Assembly: GCF_042651565.1 (NCBI RefSeq)
Contig: NZ_JBHSDF010000003.1
Reading direction: 5' to 3' (one strand)
Source: Salinispirillum marinum
Lineage (GTDB): Bacteria > Pseudomonadota > Gammaproteobacteria > Pseudomonadales > Natronospirillaceae
Length of the DNA stretch: 64,000 nt
Positions 1-8,299 of this stretch are shown here, in pieces; positions within the stretch are counted from its first letter, which is position 1; each line of letters opens with the position of its first letter. Position numbers and translations under genes: made by a program. The notes beneath the pieces were generated by a model that had not been told where the DNA came from, ran no database searches, and saw nothing but the letters and a program-made list of their open reading frames with translations.

Positions 1-572
1 CCAGCACGGGCGGCTTCAATGGCGGCATTGAGGGCCAGTAAATTGGTTTGTCGAGAAATTTCGGCAATCATCCCGACAATACGTTGCATTTCGTCTGCCT
101 GCTGATCTACCGTGCGGATGCGTTCTTGCAAGCGTGCCATGTCGTCTCGCATGGCGCTCATTAAGTCTCCTACCGCTTGCCCTTGTATATCGCATGCACT
201 GACTTCTCGTGCGGTATCTGCCGCAAGCTGATGCATGGTTTCAGCCGTAGGGCCGAGTTCGCGGGACACGGTCACGCTGATTTCCTCACTGGCACTCGCC
301 AATTGCGCAGCGGCTTCCGTAAGTTGTCCGCCCGCCTGTTCGGCCAGTGCAGAGGATTCGGCGAGCAGTGGCGCTTGCCCGGCAATGACCACTGCATTGC
401 GCAGGCTATCCGTAAAGGCGTTATGTAACCGATGGGTCCATTGGTCAAAGGCGATGGCGGCCGGTAATTCAACGCCACTGCGAGCGGTCAGATTCGCCGC
501 CGTTAAAGTACTTTGAATGTGTTGGGTTAACTGTTGGCGAGCTCGAACACGGGGACGAATGCTTAACTTCAT
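1..572 (-). CDS. Methyl-accepting chemotaxis protein, N-terminal part (cut by left edge)
   Basis: Reading the minus strand from the ATG at 572 gives about 190 residues that end at the window edge. The last visible segment, TNLLALNAAIEAARAG, is the signature of the MCP signalling hairpin that binds CheA/CheW. The protein begins directly with a basic stretch (MKLSIRPRVRARQQ) followed by helical coiled-coil sequence. I see no signal peptide, transmembrane helix or periplasmic sensor domain, so it is probably a soluble chemoreceptor. GGAG lies about 7 nt before the ATG. The C-terminal half of the signalling domain lies outside the window, so any adaptation or tethering motif cannot be judged. Family call is firm; ligand unknown. 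Confidence 0.9.
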   Translation of the reverse strand, partial: MKLSIRPRVRARQQLTQHIQSTLTAANLTARSGVELPAAIAFDQWTHRLHNAFTDSLRNAVVIAGQAPLLAESSALAEQAGGQLTEAAAQLASASEEISVTVSRELGPTAETMHQLAADTAREVSACDIQGQAVGDLMSAMRDDMARLQERIRTVDQQADEMQRIVGMIAEISRQTNLLALNAAIEAARA

Positions 573-693
573 GCGGACACTCCGGCAACGACAGACATAA
601 CCCTGTTCTGCAATTGCGGGGCCAACGCACGACGGCACGCGGTTAACGCTCTTGTGCCCTCAGCGCCGGAAAAGGCGCACCAAAGCGGCGCAC

Positions 694-1332
694 CTATTCG
701 TCACCACGCACCAAACGTACATACCGATTACTGCTGCGCGACGCATTTCCATAGGAAAAAGCCGTGCCGAAGTGCACATACCACGCCTGAGTTGTGGAGT
801 TCGCATATGGCGAGCCGGTCCAATAGAAGTCGCTCAACGCATTCGGGAAATAGTCCGGGTTCACAGCCGGAGCAATGTACCCAGTGTCCAGAATACTTTG
901 CAATTCAGACAGCGTTGGCATGCGCCAGTCGTTAAACCCACAGAGCCGACTGGCATTAACGGCTGCTGCATAGGTTTCGGTGTTGCACGGCTGAACACCT
1001 AAGGCGTTACTGCAGGTAAGGGGGTTGCCGGTGGCGCCACTGCCAGTGCTGGCATCAAACCATGTATAGCGATGCTGTGCATAGCGCAGATGGCTGGCCG
1101 ATGCTGATTTTGTCTCCCACATCAAGCCACTGGCGGTGTCTAGGGTACAGGCCCATTCCGACAGACCATCACCTAACGGAGCAGACGGTGGAATGACCAG
1201 TCCTGAATTCGCAATTTTATTGAAGCGTTCGGCCGAGTTATTCTGCGCGTTGGCATCGAGCGCCATTAAGCCAATACAGGTGGCTATTGTTAAGGGTCGG
1301 TAGGCCAACGGCCAGCGGGTTTGTAAATTCAT
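694..1332 (-). CDS. Exported DUF1566 (Lcl-type C-terminal) domain protein
   Basis: A 212-residue protein with an N-terminal signal peptide ending near DANAQ, then a single DUF1566-like domain. Diagnostic stretches are GLMWETKS, CGFNDWRMPTLSELQSI, YWTGSPYA and the closing YVRLVRG, which match the Lcl/DUF1566 fold of many secreted or surface proteins. Several cysteines could form disulfides. Known members are mostly uncharacterised; some are linked to surface adhesion, so extracytoplasmic location is the only safe inference. It stands alone between ung and the chemoreceptor gene, on the same strand as both. Confidence 0.8.
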   Translation of the reverse strand: MNLQTRWPLAYRPLTIATCIGLMALDANAQNNSAERFNKIANSGLVIPPSAPLGDGLSEWACTLDTASGLMWETKSASASHLRYAQHRYTWFDASTGSGATGNPLTCSNALGVQPCNTETYAAAVNASRLCGFNDWRMPTLSELQSILDTGYIAPAVNPDYFPNALSDFYWTGSPYANSTTQAWYVHFGTAFSYGNASRSSNRYVRLVRGDE

Positions 1333-1435
1333 GGCTCACTCCCTACGCTCAGTTTGAACGATTTTTTATTGTTATGGTCAAACTTTAGCCTATTTTATCC
1401 GTCGTTGCTGTCCGTGAGATTACGGAGTTGCCCGC

Positions 1436-2131
1436 TTACGGTTCGTTCGATAACTGCCAGTCGATGGTGCTTTGACCGGTAGCATGTAAATAGGCATTAG
1501 CGAGCGAAAAATGGCGACACCCGATAAAGCCACGATAGGCAGACAGCGGCGATGGGTGCGGTGCATGCAACAACAGATGACGTTCTGCATCAATAAATTC
1601 GGCTTTTCGCTGGGCGTAGCTGCCCCATAACAAGAAGACAATGTGGTGCTGTTGCGCCGCCAAATTACGCAACAAACAATCCGTTAAGGACTCCCAACCC
1701 CGCTTAGCGTGCGAACCCGCAGCACCAGCCCGCACACTTAGCACACTGTTTAGCAACAAGATGCCCTGCTCGGCCCAAGCCGTCAAGTCGCCATGATTGG
1801 GTGGTAGAAAGCCCACATCGGCCATCAACTCTTTATACATATTTTGCAACGATGGTGGTATGGCTTCTCCACGCGGCACAGAGAAACTCAGGCCCATGGC
1901 TTGTTTCGGCCCGTGGTATGGATCCTGCCCGAGTATCACCACCTTAACGTCTTCTGGGGCCAGCGCTTGCAATGCTCGAAACCGCTGCACGGTGGGCGGA
2001 TAAACGGTCTGCGTGCGCGATTCCATAGCCACAAACTCTGCCAAGGCTTGTGCTTGGGGCGTCGAGATAAAAGGCTCCGCCAAAGGAAGCCAGGATGCTG
2101 GCAAGGATTCCCGGAATGTGTCTAGGCTCAT
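1436..2131 (-). CDS. ung: Uracil-DNA glycosylase (family 1)
   Basis: A 231-residue protein with both family-1 UDG active-site motifs: the water-activating loop GQDPYHGP (catalytic Asp near residue 70) and the C-terminal HPSPLSAYRGF loop carrying the catalytic His. The uracil-binding region LLLNSVLSVRAG is also intact. The enzyme removes uracil from DNA at deaminated cytosine or misincorporated dUMP and starts base-excision repair in the cytoplasm. Length fits the family. It is divergent from glgP across about 200 bp and appears monocistronic. Confidence 0.97.
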   Translation of the reverse strand: MSLDTFRESLPASWLPLAEPFISTPQAQALAEFVAMESRTQTVYPPTVQRFRALQALAPEDVKVVILGQDPYHGPKQAMGLSFSVPRGEAIPPSLQNMYKELMADVGFLPPNHGDLTAWAEQGILLLNSVLSVRAGAAGSHAKRGWESLTDCLLRNLAAQQHHIVFLLWGSYAQRKAEFIDAERHLLLHAPHPSPLSAYRGFIGCRHFSLANAYLHATGQSTIDWQLSNEP

Positions 2132-2333
2132 ATACCCCTCGCTTTTTTGTTGAATCTATCCTTATCGAACAGAGCCAGACTGATGTTCTTCTCCACCCAA
2201 GTTCCACCCCTAATCAGACTGCACCCCAGCGAACCACCCACGTACAATCGAAGAGTAATTCTATATCGGCACGGCATTTGTATGTGATCAATAAACCGTC
2301 GGCCCGATCCTTCCTTTCAAAAAGGACACAACA

Positions 2334-4892
2334 ATGACCACCAAAGCAACGACCACCAAAGCAACGACCACCACCGCCACCAAAACTACTGTCACCAAGA
2401 AAGCCGCCGCTAAAAAACCGGCGACAAAAGCCGCCAGCGCGCGCAAGGCCCCTGTTACCGCAAAGGCGCTGCAAGGCAAGATTATTCAGCATTTGCGTGG
2501 TACGCAAGGCACTTATGAAGAGAAGGCCACCCCGCAGGCGTGGTGGCGCGCCACCAGTTTCGCCGTGAACGAGTTCGTCATGGCCGGTTTGACCGATACG
2601 CAAAAAACCCACTCCCGCTACGATACGCGGGCGGTGAACTACCTGTCGATGGAATTCCTGATGGGCCGTTTGCTGTCCAACAACCTGCACAACCTGCATT
2701 TGTTTGATGTAACTCGCGCAGCGCTTGAAGGGCTCGGCCAGAATTTGGATGATTTGTTGGAAGAAGAACCCGACATGGCCTTGGGTAACGGCGGTTTGGG
2801 CCGTTTAGCCGCGTGTTTTCTGGATTCACTTGCCACCATGAATTTGCCTGCCGTGGGCTATGGCATTCATTACGAACACGGTTTGTTTGAACAACACTTC
2901 CGCGATGGCAGACAGATCGAGCGTCCAGACGCCTGGCGCGAGTACGGCAACCCATGGGAAGTTTGCCGCCCGGAGTCTGCACAGCAAGTCAAACTCTATG
3001 GTTATGTAGAAACCCGCTATGAAGGGGCCACACCCAAAAAAGTATGGCACGCTGGCCGCACCATCAAAGCCGTACCCTGGGATATTCCCATCGTGGGTTA
3101 CGACGGCGCCAACGTAAACATCTTGCGCCTGTGGGAAAGCCGGGCCACGAACTTCTTCGACTGGGACGTCTTTAACGCCGGTGGCTACGTCGATGCACAA
3201 GCAGAACAGGCCCAGGCCGAAACCATCTCTAAGGTACTTTACCCCAACGATGAAACCGATGCGGGCAAAGAACTGCGTTTGATTCAGCAATACTTCTTTT
3301 GTGCCGCCTCGGTGGCCGATATTGTGCGCCGCTATCGCCGCGCCCATGGCGACGATTGGACCTCGTTCCCCAAATTAGTCGCGATTCAGCTCAACGACAC
3401 GCACCCGGCCATTGCGATACCGGAACTCATGCGGGTATTGATCGATGATTATGATATGGCGTGGAAGGATGCTTGGGGTATTTGCCAACAGGTATTTTCA
3501 TACACCAACCATACCCTGTTGCCAGAAGCCTTGGAAAAATGGACGGTCCGCCTGTTTGAGAAAGTCTTGCCGCGCCATTTGGACATTATTTATGACATCA
3601 ACCACCAGTTCCTGACGCAACAAGTTGACGCCCAATGGCCGGGCGACGATGCCATGAAACAGCACTTGTCCATCATCGAAGAAGGTCATGAACGGATGGT
3701 ACGGATGGGTCATTTATCGGTGGTGGGCTCGCACAAGGTCAATGGTGTGGCGCAAGTACACTCTGACCTGGTCAGAACCGACCTATTCCCTGAGTTCCAT
3801 GAATTATGGCCAGAAAAACTCACCAATGTGACCAACGGCATTACGCCACGGCGCTGGCTGAAAGCCTGCAACCCGCGTTTGGCGGCGTTAATTGACCAGC
3901 ACATTGATGCAGATTGGCCGCTACATTTGGATAAATTAAAGGGTTTAATCGCCAAGGCAGATGATGCCAAATTCCAACAAGCGTTCATGGCTGTGAAGCG
4001 GGAAAATAAAGTTGACCTAGTAGCCGAAATTCATCGCCTGACCGGCATTGAGGTCAGCCCGGATGCATTGTTCGACGTGCAGATCAAGCGTCTGCATGAA
4101 TACAAGCGCCAACATTTGAATCTGCTGCACATTTTAGCCTTGTATCGTCGACTACTGGACAACCCGGAGTATAACATGGTGCCGCGTGTCTTCCTGTTCG
4201 GCGCGAAGGCTGCTCCGGGTTATCACTTGGCGAAAGACATCATTTTTGCCATCAACAAGGTCGCTGAACGCATCAACAACGATTCGCGCATCGGCGGCAA
4301 ACTGAAAGTCGTTATGCTGCCCAATTACCGGGTCAGTTTGGCGGAGAAAATGATCCCCGCTGCCGATGTTTCGGAACAAATTTCGACAGCGGGTAAGGAA
4401 GCCTCTGGCACCGGTAACATGAAGTTGGCGCTGAATGGTGCATTGACCATCGGCACATTGGATGGTGCCAACATCGAAATTGCCGAAGAAGCCGGAGCAG
4501 ATCACTGTTTTATCTTCGGGTTAACGGTGGATGAAGTAAAAGCCTTGAATGCGCGAGGCTACAATCCGTATGACTTTTACGACCATGACGAAGAGATTCG
4601 GGCGGTATTGGACTGGCTCGATAGCGATTACTTCACACCCGGTCAACCCGGCGCGCTCGCCAGTATTAAACACAGCCTGTTGCAAGGGGGTGACCCATAC
4701 AAAGTATTGGCGGACTTCCGCGCCTACAGCGACGCGCAACGCAACGTGGATGAAAAGTATCGTGATGGCACGGCCTGGGCACGCAGCGCCATCATCAATA
4801 CGGCCACCATGGGTAAGTTCAACTCAGACCGCTCCATTCAGGACTATGTGGACCGGATTTGGCACCTTAAAGCGTATCCAAGAGACAATTAA
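2334..4892 (+). CDS. glgP: Glycogen/maltodextrin phosphorylase with a Lys/Ala/Thr-rich N-terminal tail
   Basis: An 852-residue GT35 phosphorylase that cleaves alpha-1,4-glucans with phosphate to give glucose-1-phosphate. The PLP-binding signature EASGTGNMKLALNGA places the Schiff-base lysine at residue 697, and NYLSMEFLMGR, ALGNGGLGRLAACF and the C-terminal half are all intact. The start is supported by AAAGGA a few nt before the ATG. Unusual: residues 1 to about 46 form a low-complexity tail rich in Lys, Ala and Thr (KKAAAKKPATKAA) before the normal phosphorylase N-terminus, resembling histone-H1/AlgP-like tails. No other glycogen gene is nearby. Function is firm; the tail's role is unknown. 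Confidence 0.95.
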   Translation: MTTKATTTKATTTTATKTTVTKKAAAKKPATKAASARKAPVTAKALQGKIIQHLRGTQGTYEEKATPQAWWRATSFAVNEFVMAGLTDTQKTHSRYDTRAVNYLSMEFLMGRLLSNNLHNLHLFDVTRAALEGLGQNLDDLLEEEPDMALGNGGLGRLAACFLDSLATMNLPAVGYGIHYEHGLFEQHFRDGRQIERPDAWREYGNPWEVCRPESAQQVKLYGYVETRYEGATPKKVWHAGRTIKAVPWDIPIVGYDGANVNILRLWESRATNFFDWDVFNAGGYVDAQAEQAQAETISKVLYPNDETDAGKELRLIQQYFFCAASVADIVRRYRRAHGDDWTSFPKLVAIQLNDTHPAIAIPELMRVLIDDYDMAWKDAWGICQQVFSYTNHTLLPEALEKWTVRLFEKVLPRHLDIIYDINHQFLTQQVDAQWPGDDAMKQHLSIIEEGHERMVRMGHLSVVGSHKVNGVAQVHSDLVRTDLFPEFHELWPEKLTNVTNGITPRRWLKACNPRLAALIDQHIDADWPLHLDKLKGLIAKADDAKFQQAFMAVKRENKVDLVAEIHRLTGIEVSPDALFDVQIKRLHEYKRQHLNLLHILALYRRLLDNPEYNMVPRVFLFGAKAAPGYHLAKDIIFAINKVAERINNDSRIGGKLKVVMLPNYRVSLAEKMIPAADVSEQISTAGKEASGTGNMKLALNGALTIGTLDGANIEIAEEAGADHCFIFGLTVDEVKALNARGYNPYDFYDHDEEIRAVLDWLDSDYFTPGQPGALASIKHSLLQGGDPYKVLADFRAYSDAQRNVDEKYRDGTAWARSAIINTATMGKFNSDRSIQDYVDRIWHLKAYPRDN
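2337..2381 (+). repeat. 15-bp tandem repeat at the 5' end of glgP
   Basis: The unit ACCACCAAAGCAACG occurs twice perfectly (2337-2351 and 2352-2366), followed by a degenerate third copy. It encodes Thr-Thr-Lys-Ala-Thr repeats at the N-terminus of glycogen phosphorylase. Such in-frame repeats can expand or contract by slippage without breaking the frame. Confidence 0.85.
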
Positions 4893-4904
4893 CCCATAAA
4901 CTTG

Positions 4905-4933
4905 TTGATAATGATTATCATTTAAAATATTAT
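4905..4933 (+). promoter_or_regulatory. Sigma-70 promoter with an overlapping Fur box
   Basis: TTGATA (4905-4910) and TATTAT (4928-4933) are separated by exactly 17 bp. Inside them lies GATAATGATTATCATTT (4907-4923), which agrees with the 19-bp Fur consensus at 15 of 19 positions. Fur-Fe(II) bound here would block RNA polymerase, so transcription should rise under iron limitation. The promoter points away from glgP into a region with no protein gene on the plus strand. A 9-bp inverted repeat (GCGTCCTGT at 4934-4942, ACAGGACGC at 4958-4966) follows directly. Confidence 0.75.
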
Positions 4934-4939
4934 GCGTCC

Positions 4940-5094
4940 TGTCGTGAATACACAACAACAGGACGCCGTTGTGTGGTCTTCGGGGTGCTGTAGGGGCGCC
5001 TTGATGATCGGTTGAGGGATCGACAAACCTCTGAAGACACTCACTTACGCGGTGTTTCGATGTTCGGGCTGAGCATCGATCACCGCATTTTTTT
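4940..5094 (+). ncRNA. Candidate Fur-regulated small RNA (RyhB/PrrF-like in logic, not sequence)
   Basis: Transcription from the promoter at 4905-4933 would begin near 4940 and end at the terminator at 5049-5094, giving an RNA of about 155 nt. No convincing reading frame with a ribosome-binding site lies inside it. The layout (strong core promoter covered by a Fur box, short transcript, Rho-independent terminator) is that of iron-starvation sRNAs such as RyhB, PrrF and NrrF. I do not recognise a homologous sequence core. The terminator abuts the 3' end of the convergent aceK. Alternative: a leader of an unrecognised small gene, or a Fur site affecting glgP read-through. Inference, not proven. 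Confidence 0.55.
5049..5094 (+). terminator. Rho-independent terminator between glgP/sRNA and aceK
   Basis: GCGGTG (5049-5054) pairs with CACCGC (5081-5086) and CGATG (5058-5062) with CATCG (5074-5078), followed by seven T (5088-5094). The T tract lies only on the plus-strand side, so it ends plus-strand transcription, not aceK. Confidence 0.85.
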
Positions 5095-5099
5095 GCCCC

Positions 5100-6842
5100 T
5101 TAGATATCGTCACCGTACTGAAACGAAAACCGTTTGTTCTCATGGTACGGAAATACATCTTCCACAAAACCTTCTTGCAGCCTTTGTTGCAAACCGCGCC
5201 AATAATCTGCGGTCAACAAGTCACCATGAACACGCTGAAACAGGTCCTTATCCACTTTATCGGTGACCAAAAAGTGACGGAACTCTTCCGGGAAAACATC
5301 GTTAGGATGCACGGAGTACCAAGGTTCACTGGCCATTTCCTGCTCTAGGGTCTGCGCTTCCGGGATGTTTCGGAAATTACACTCATTGAGGTAGCACACC
5401 TCGTCATAGTCGTAGAACACCACCCGATGCACGCGTGTGACCCCGAAGTTCTTGTGCAGCATGTCGCCGGGAAACAGATTCGTTGCCGCAATTTCCTTGA
5501 TCGCTAACCCGTAGTCGATGATAGCGTCCGCCGCTTGTGCCGGTGTTGCTTGATCAAGGTAGAGGTTTAACGGGGTCATACGGCGTTCAATGTAGAGATG
5601 GCCGATGATCACATCGTCGCCATCCAAACTGACTTCCGAAGGCGCGACGCGCAACAGTTCCTCTACCAACTCATCGGCAAACCGGCTGCGCGGTAAGGCT
5701 ACATGGCGGTATTCCAAGGTATCGGCCATGCGGCCGGCACGATCATGGTGCTTAACCTGTTGATACTTTTCTTTGACGCCTTGCTTGGTGTTGGATTTAC
5801 TGGGGGCAAATTTGTCTTTGATGATTTTAAACACATAGGGGTAGGACGGTAAGGTAAATACCGACATCACCATGCCTTCAATGCCCGGTGCAATCACAAA
5901 CTTGTCGGCGCTTTCTTTCAAATGAATCAGCAGGTCACGGTAGAACACCGTTTTGCCGTGCTTATGCAGCCCAATGGCATTGTACAGTTCGGATTTGCGC
6001 TTGTTCGGCATCAGCTCCTTCAGAAACCGTACGATGCCTGAAGGGTCAATGGTATCGACCATAAAGTAACTGCGCGCAAACCCAAACACGATGCTAACGT
6101 CGGACGCATCCATCAGTAAGGCATCAAGATAGAGCTGCCGGTTTTCGTTCACCAGAATAGGTACTACGCAGGGCTGATGGGCATCTTTGCTGACCACCCG
6201 GCCCACAACATACGCCGCTTTATTGCGAAAAAACAGATTACTTAATATGTCGATGCGCAAGTTATCACTCGGACCAATGGCGACCGACGACTGTTTATAG
6301 AAGCTGTCACGCAGCCGGATAACGTCACGTTCCAAGTCTTCAAAGGGCAGCTTCAAATCAAAACTGTGCAGGATATCTTGAATGTTGTTTTCAAACCCAT
6401 CCATGCGCGGGTAGTAACTGGCATACGCATGACTGTCCCGTACAGTGAGAATTTCGTCGGCGTAGGAATCCACGAAAATAAATTCATTGTGATAATACTG
6501 ACGGTCAAACAGATGACAAAACACTGAATTAAAAAAGGTTTCCGCCAATTCAGGCTGGCGGTGCTGCAACATCAGCCGACAAAAACTTTGCTTCACCACA
6601 CGCCACAGGGCGGCGTCTACCTGGGTCATGGCGGGATACTCAGCCCGAATCTGGGCAACAGTATGCGCGACACTGTCTTCATATAAGTGAATACGTTCAC
6701 GATGGCGCTGCTGACCCTGATGCCAGGCCGCCGCCTCAAAACGGGTTTGCGCGCCCTGAGTGATCAAGCGAAAACGCGAATAATGTTCATCAAAGCCCTG
6801 ACAAATGCGTTGTGCAATTAAGCGGGCGGTTGGTTCCGACAT
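5100..6842 (-). CDS. aceK: Isocitrate dehydrogenase kinase/phosphatase
   Basis: A 580-residue bifunctional enzyme that phosphorylates and dephosphorylates isocitrate dehydrogenase, setting the split between the TCA cycle and the glyoxylate bypass. The ATP-binding core is visible around PSYPYVFKIIKDKFAPSK, with FGVTRVHRVVFYDYDE downstream. Length matches E. coli AceK (about 578). The ATG at 6842 is chosen over one 22 codons upstream because GGGAG lies 8 nt before it and the family N-terminus begins there. Unlike in enterics it is not in an aceBAK operon; no aceA or aceB is in the window. Confidence 0.95.
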   Translation of the reverse strand: MSEPTARLIAQRICQGFDEHYSRFRLITQGAQTRFEAAAWHQGQQRHRERIHLYEDSVAHTVAQIRAEYPAMTQVDAALWRVVKQSFCRLMLQHRQPELAETFFNSVFCHLFDRQYYHNEFIFVDSYADEILTVRDSHAYASYYPRMDGFENNIQDILHSFDLKLPFEDLERDVIRLRDSFYKQSSVAIGPSDNLRIDILSNLFFRNKAAYVVGRVVSKDAHQPCVVPILVNENRQLYLDALLMDASDVSIVFGFARSYFMVDTIDPSGIVRFLKELMPNKRKSELYNAIGLHKHGKTVFYRDLLIHLKESADKFVIAPGIEGMVMSVFTLPSYPYVFKIIKDKFAPSKSNTKQGVKEKYQQVKHHDRAGRMADTLEYRHVALPRSRFADELVEELLRVAPSEVSLDGDDVIIGHLYIERRMTPLNLYLDQATPAQAADAIIDYGLAIKEIAATNLFPGDMLHKNFGVTRVHRVVFYDYDEVCYLNECNFRNIPEAQTLEQEMASEPWYSVHPNDVFPEEFRHFLVTDKVDKDLFQRVHGDLLTADYWRGLQQRLQEGFVEDVFPYHENKRFSFQYGDDI

Positions 6843-6962
6843 GGTAGTGTTCTCCCGTTTCAGCAACGAGTGTACCAGCTTAAATATCCATGCCCAGTAC
6901 GACAGCATTCATCGTGAGAATTCTGATTATGCGTGATGGCTATGGGACATATACACTCAATA

Positions 6963-7967
6963 TCAATTGAGACCCAACGGCTTATCCATATCCTTAGCGG
7001 CATCAATTTTTTCTTGGATGTGTTCAGCGGCTTCTGAAATTTGCTGGCGCAACCAAATGTGACTGCGGTCATGATGCAACAGCGGGCTCCACACCATTTT
7101 GAGTTCGATGGGCGGTATATCGAACGGCGGTTTAAAAATGGCCAACTGGGGCAGTGGCGCATAGATTCTTGCGGCGCGGGCAGGTACTGTCACGATCAGG
7201 TCACGAAATAACGCCAAGTACATGGCGACGTGGTAGTCCCGAGTGAATAACTTGATCTTCCTTGCGTAGCCCAACTGCTCCAAACGTCGGTCTACCCAAC
7301 CGAGTTTCTGCATATCTTTGCTGCTGATGCCTGTACCCACTCCGTAGCCTGTTTTACTCACCCAAACATGGTCGGCGGCCAAGTAGGACTCCAGCGTGAA
7401 GTTTTCCACGCAGGGGTGCTGATGATGCACCAAACAACGAAAGTCATCATGCCACAGCTTCTTTTGATAGAACGACAGCGGCAAGTCCTCAAACATATTG
7501 ATCGCCATATCGATCTTGCCTTCTTCAACGTCCCGGAAGTCCACATCACTTGGGGTCATAATATCCAGCACCAAATGCGGCGCTTGATCTCGAATGCGCC
7601 GCATCAACTCGGGCAGTAACGTCGAAGCCGCATAATCACTGGCCATAATGCGAAAAACCCGCGATTCGGTCTGGGCATCGAAGTCCTCATCCGACTGCAG
7701 GGTCGCTTCCAAACCCATTAACAACTGATGAATCACCGGCTGCAAGGCCAGCGCCCGCACGGTGGGCTCCATGCCGCGGGAAGTGCGCACCAACAAGGGA
7801 TCGTGAAACATTTCGCGAAGCCGTTTAAGCCCGTTGCTCATGGCAGGCTGGCTGATGTTCAAACGTTCTGCGGCGCGGGTAACATTGCGTTCCCGTAGCA
7901 GGACATCCAAATACACCAATAAATTCAGGTCGTGGCGCGCAATATTCACGGGCATTATTCCGAACAT
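6963..7967 (-). CDS. LysR-family transcriptional regulator
   Basis: About 334 residues. The N-terminal winged helix-turn-helix is clear (DLNLLVYLDVLLRERNVTRA, then AAERLNISQPAMSNGLKRLR), followed by a type 2 periplasmic-binding-like effector domain. The SQPAMSNGLKRLRE helix resembles the NodD/LeuO-like branch; the effector is not predictable. The start is uncertain: TTG at 7973, ATG at 7967 and ATG at 7955 are all possible, and none has a strong ribosome-binding site. It is divergent from pckA, and two dyad-symmetric sites lie in the shared upstream region, so regulation of pckA or of itself is a reasonable but untested idea. Confidence 0.9.
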   Translation of the reverse strand: MFGIMPVNIARHDLNLLVYLDVLLRERNVTRAAERLNISQPAMSNGLKRLREMFHDPLLVRTSRGMEPTVRALALQPVIHQLLMGLEATLQSDEDFDAQTESRVFRIMASDYAASTLLPELMRRIRDQAPHLVLDIMTPSDVDFRDVEEGKIDMAINMFEDLPLSFYQKKLWHDDFRCLVHHQHPCVENFTLESYLAADHVWVSKTGYGVGTGISSKDMQKLGWVDRRLEQLGYARKIKLFTRDYHVAMYLALFRDLIVTVPARAARIYAPLPQLAIFKPPFDIPPIELKMVWSPLLHHDRSHIWLRQQISEAAEHIQEKIDAAKDMDKPLGLN

Positions 7968-7973
7968 AGTCAA

Positions 7974-8299
7974 TGACGATTTCCGACCTTATCCGGCGTT
8001 CGCTAATCTGGCAAGCATGAAACGCCTTACCGTTCAGTTCTGCGCTAAATTCACAGGTTTTTATCCTGAATGATGCACATTCCACCCCGCTGAACGGTGG
8101 TACTTCACGCCGGTTCTGGCGTAACATAGGGTTTACGTGTTACAACACGAAAAATCGAGAGACTACCTAGGTAGCTATTGAAAAATTTTCAGTAGTGACC
8201 AACCGAAAGGCACCGTTAGAGTGCCTGAATAAAAAAAGCCTTACTGAATTATCAGTAGGGCTATTTTTGCTACGGGATTCAACTAGAGGAGAAACGCCA
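7974..8299. promoter_or_regulatory. LysR/pckA divergent control region with two palindromes
   Basis: This stretch has no convincing gene. It holds a dyad CGTGTTACAACACG at 8136-8149 (6-bp arms, 2-bp centre), a perfect 12-bp palindrome CTACCTAGGTAG at 8163-8174, a small hairpin (AGGCAC/GTGCCT, about 8209-8226), and the terminator-like leader hairpin listed separately. Palindromes of this size are typical operator candidates. Which protein binds is unknown; the adjacent LysR regulator is the obvious suspect. Confidence 0.55.
8237..8268 (+). promoter_or_regulatory. Terminator-like hairpin in the pckA leader (possible attenuator)
   Basis: AGCCTTACTGA (8237-8247) pairs with TCAGTAGGGCT (8252-8262) over 11 bp with one G-U pair and a 4-nt loop, followed by ATTTTT. 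It lies about 32 nt upstream of the pckA start and points toward it. No gene on the plus strand ends upstream, so it has nothing obvious to terminate unless it controls pckA by attenuation. It could alternatively be a 5' stabilising stem. Confidence 0.6.

Noticed and set aside
2270..2300. Possible CRP site (TATGTGATCAATAAA) upstream of glgP
   Set aside because: Only one half-site fits; the second half does not match TCACA.
2288..2479. Val/Ala-rich hydrophobic minus-strand frame that looks like a membrane protein
   Set aside because: It is the antisense of the repetitive Lys/Ala/Thr codons at the start of glgP; no ribosome-binding site and no independent support.
5012..5266. Plus-strand frame across the sRNA terminator and aceK tail
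   Set aside because: Runs through a strong terminator hairpin and antisense to aceK; no ribosome-binding site.
8195..8299. In-frame N-terminal extension of pckA
   Set aside because: It would translate the leader hairpin and lacks homology to PckA; AGAGGAG clearly marks the ATG at 8300.
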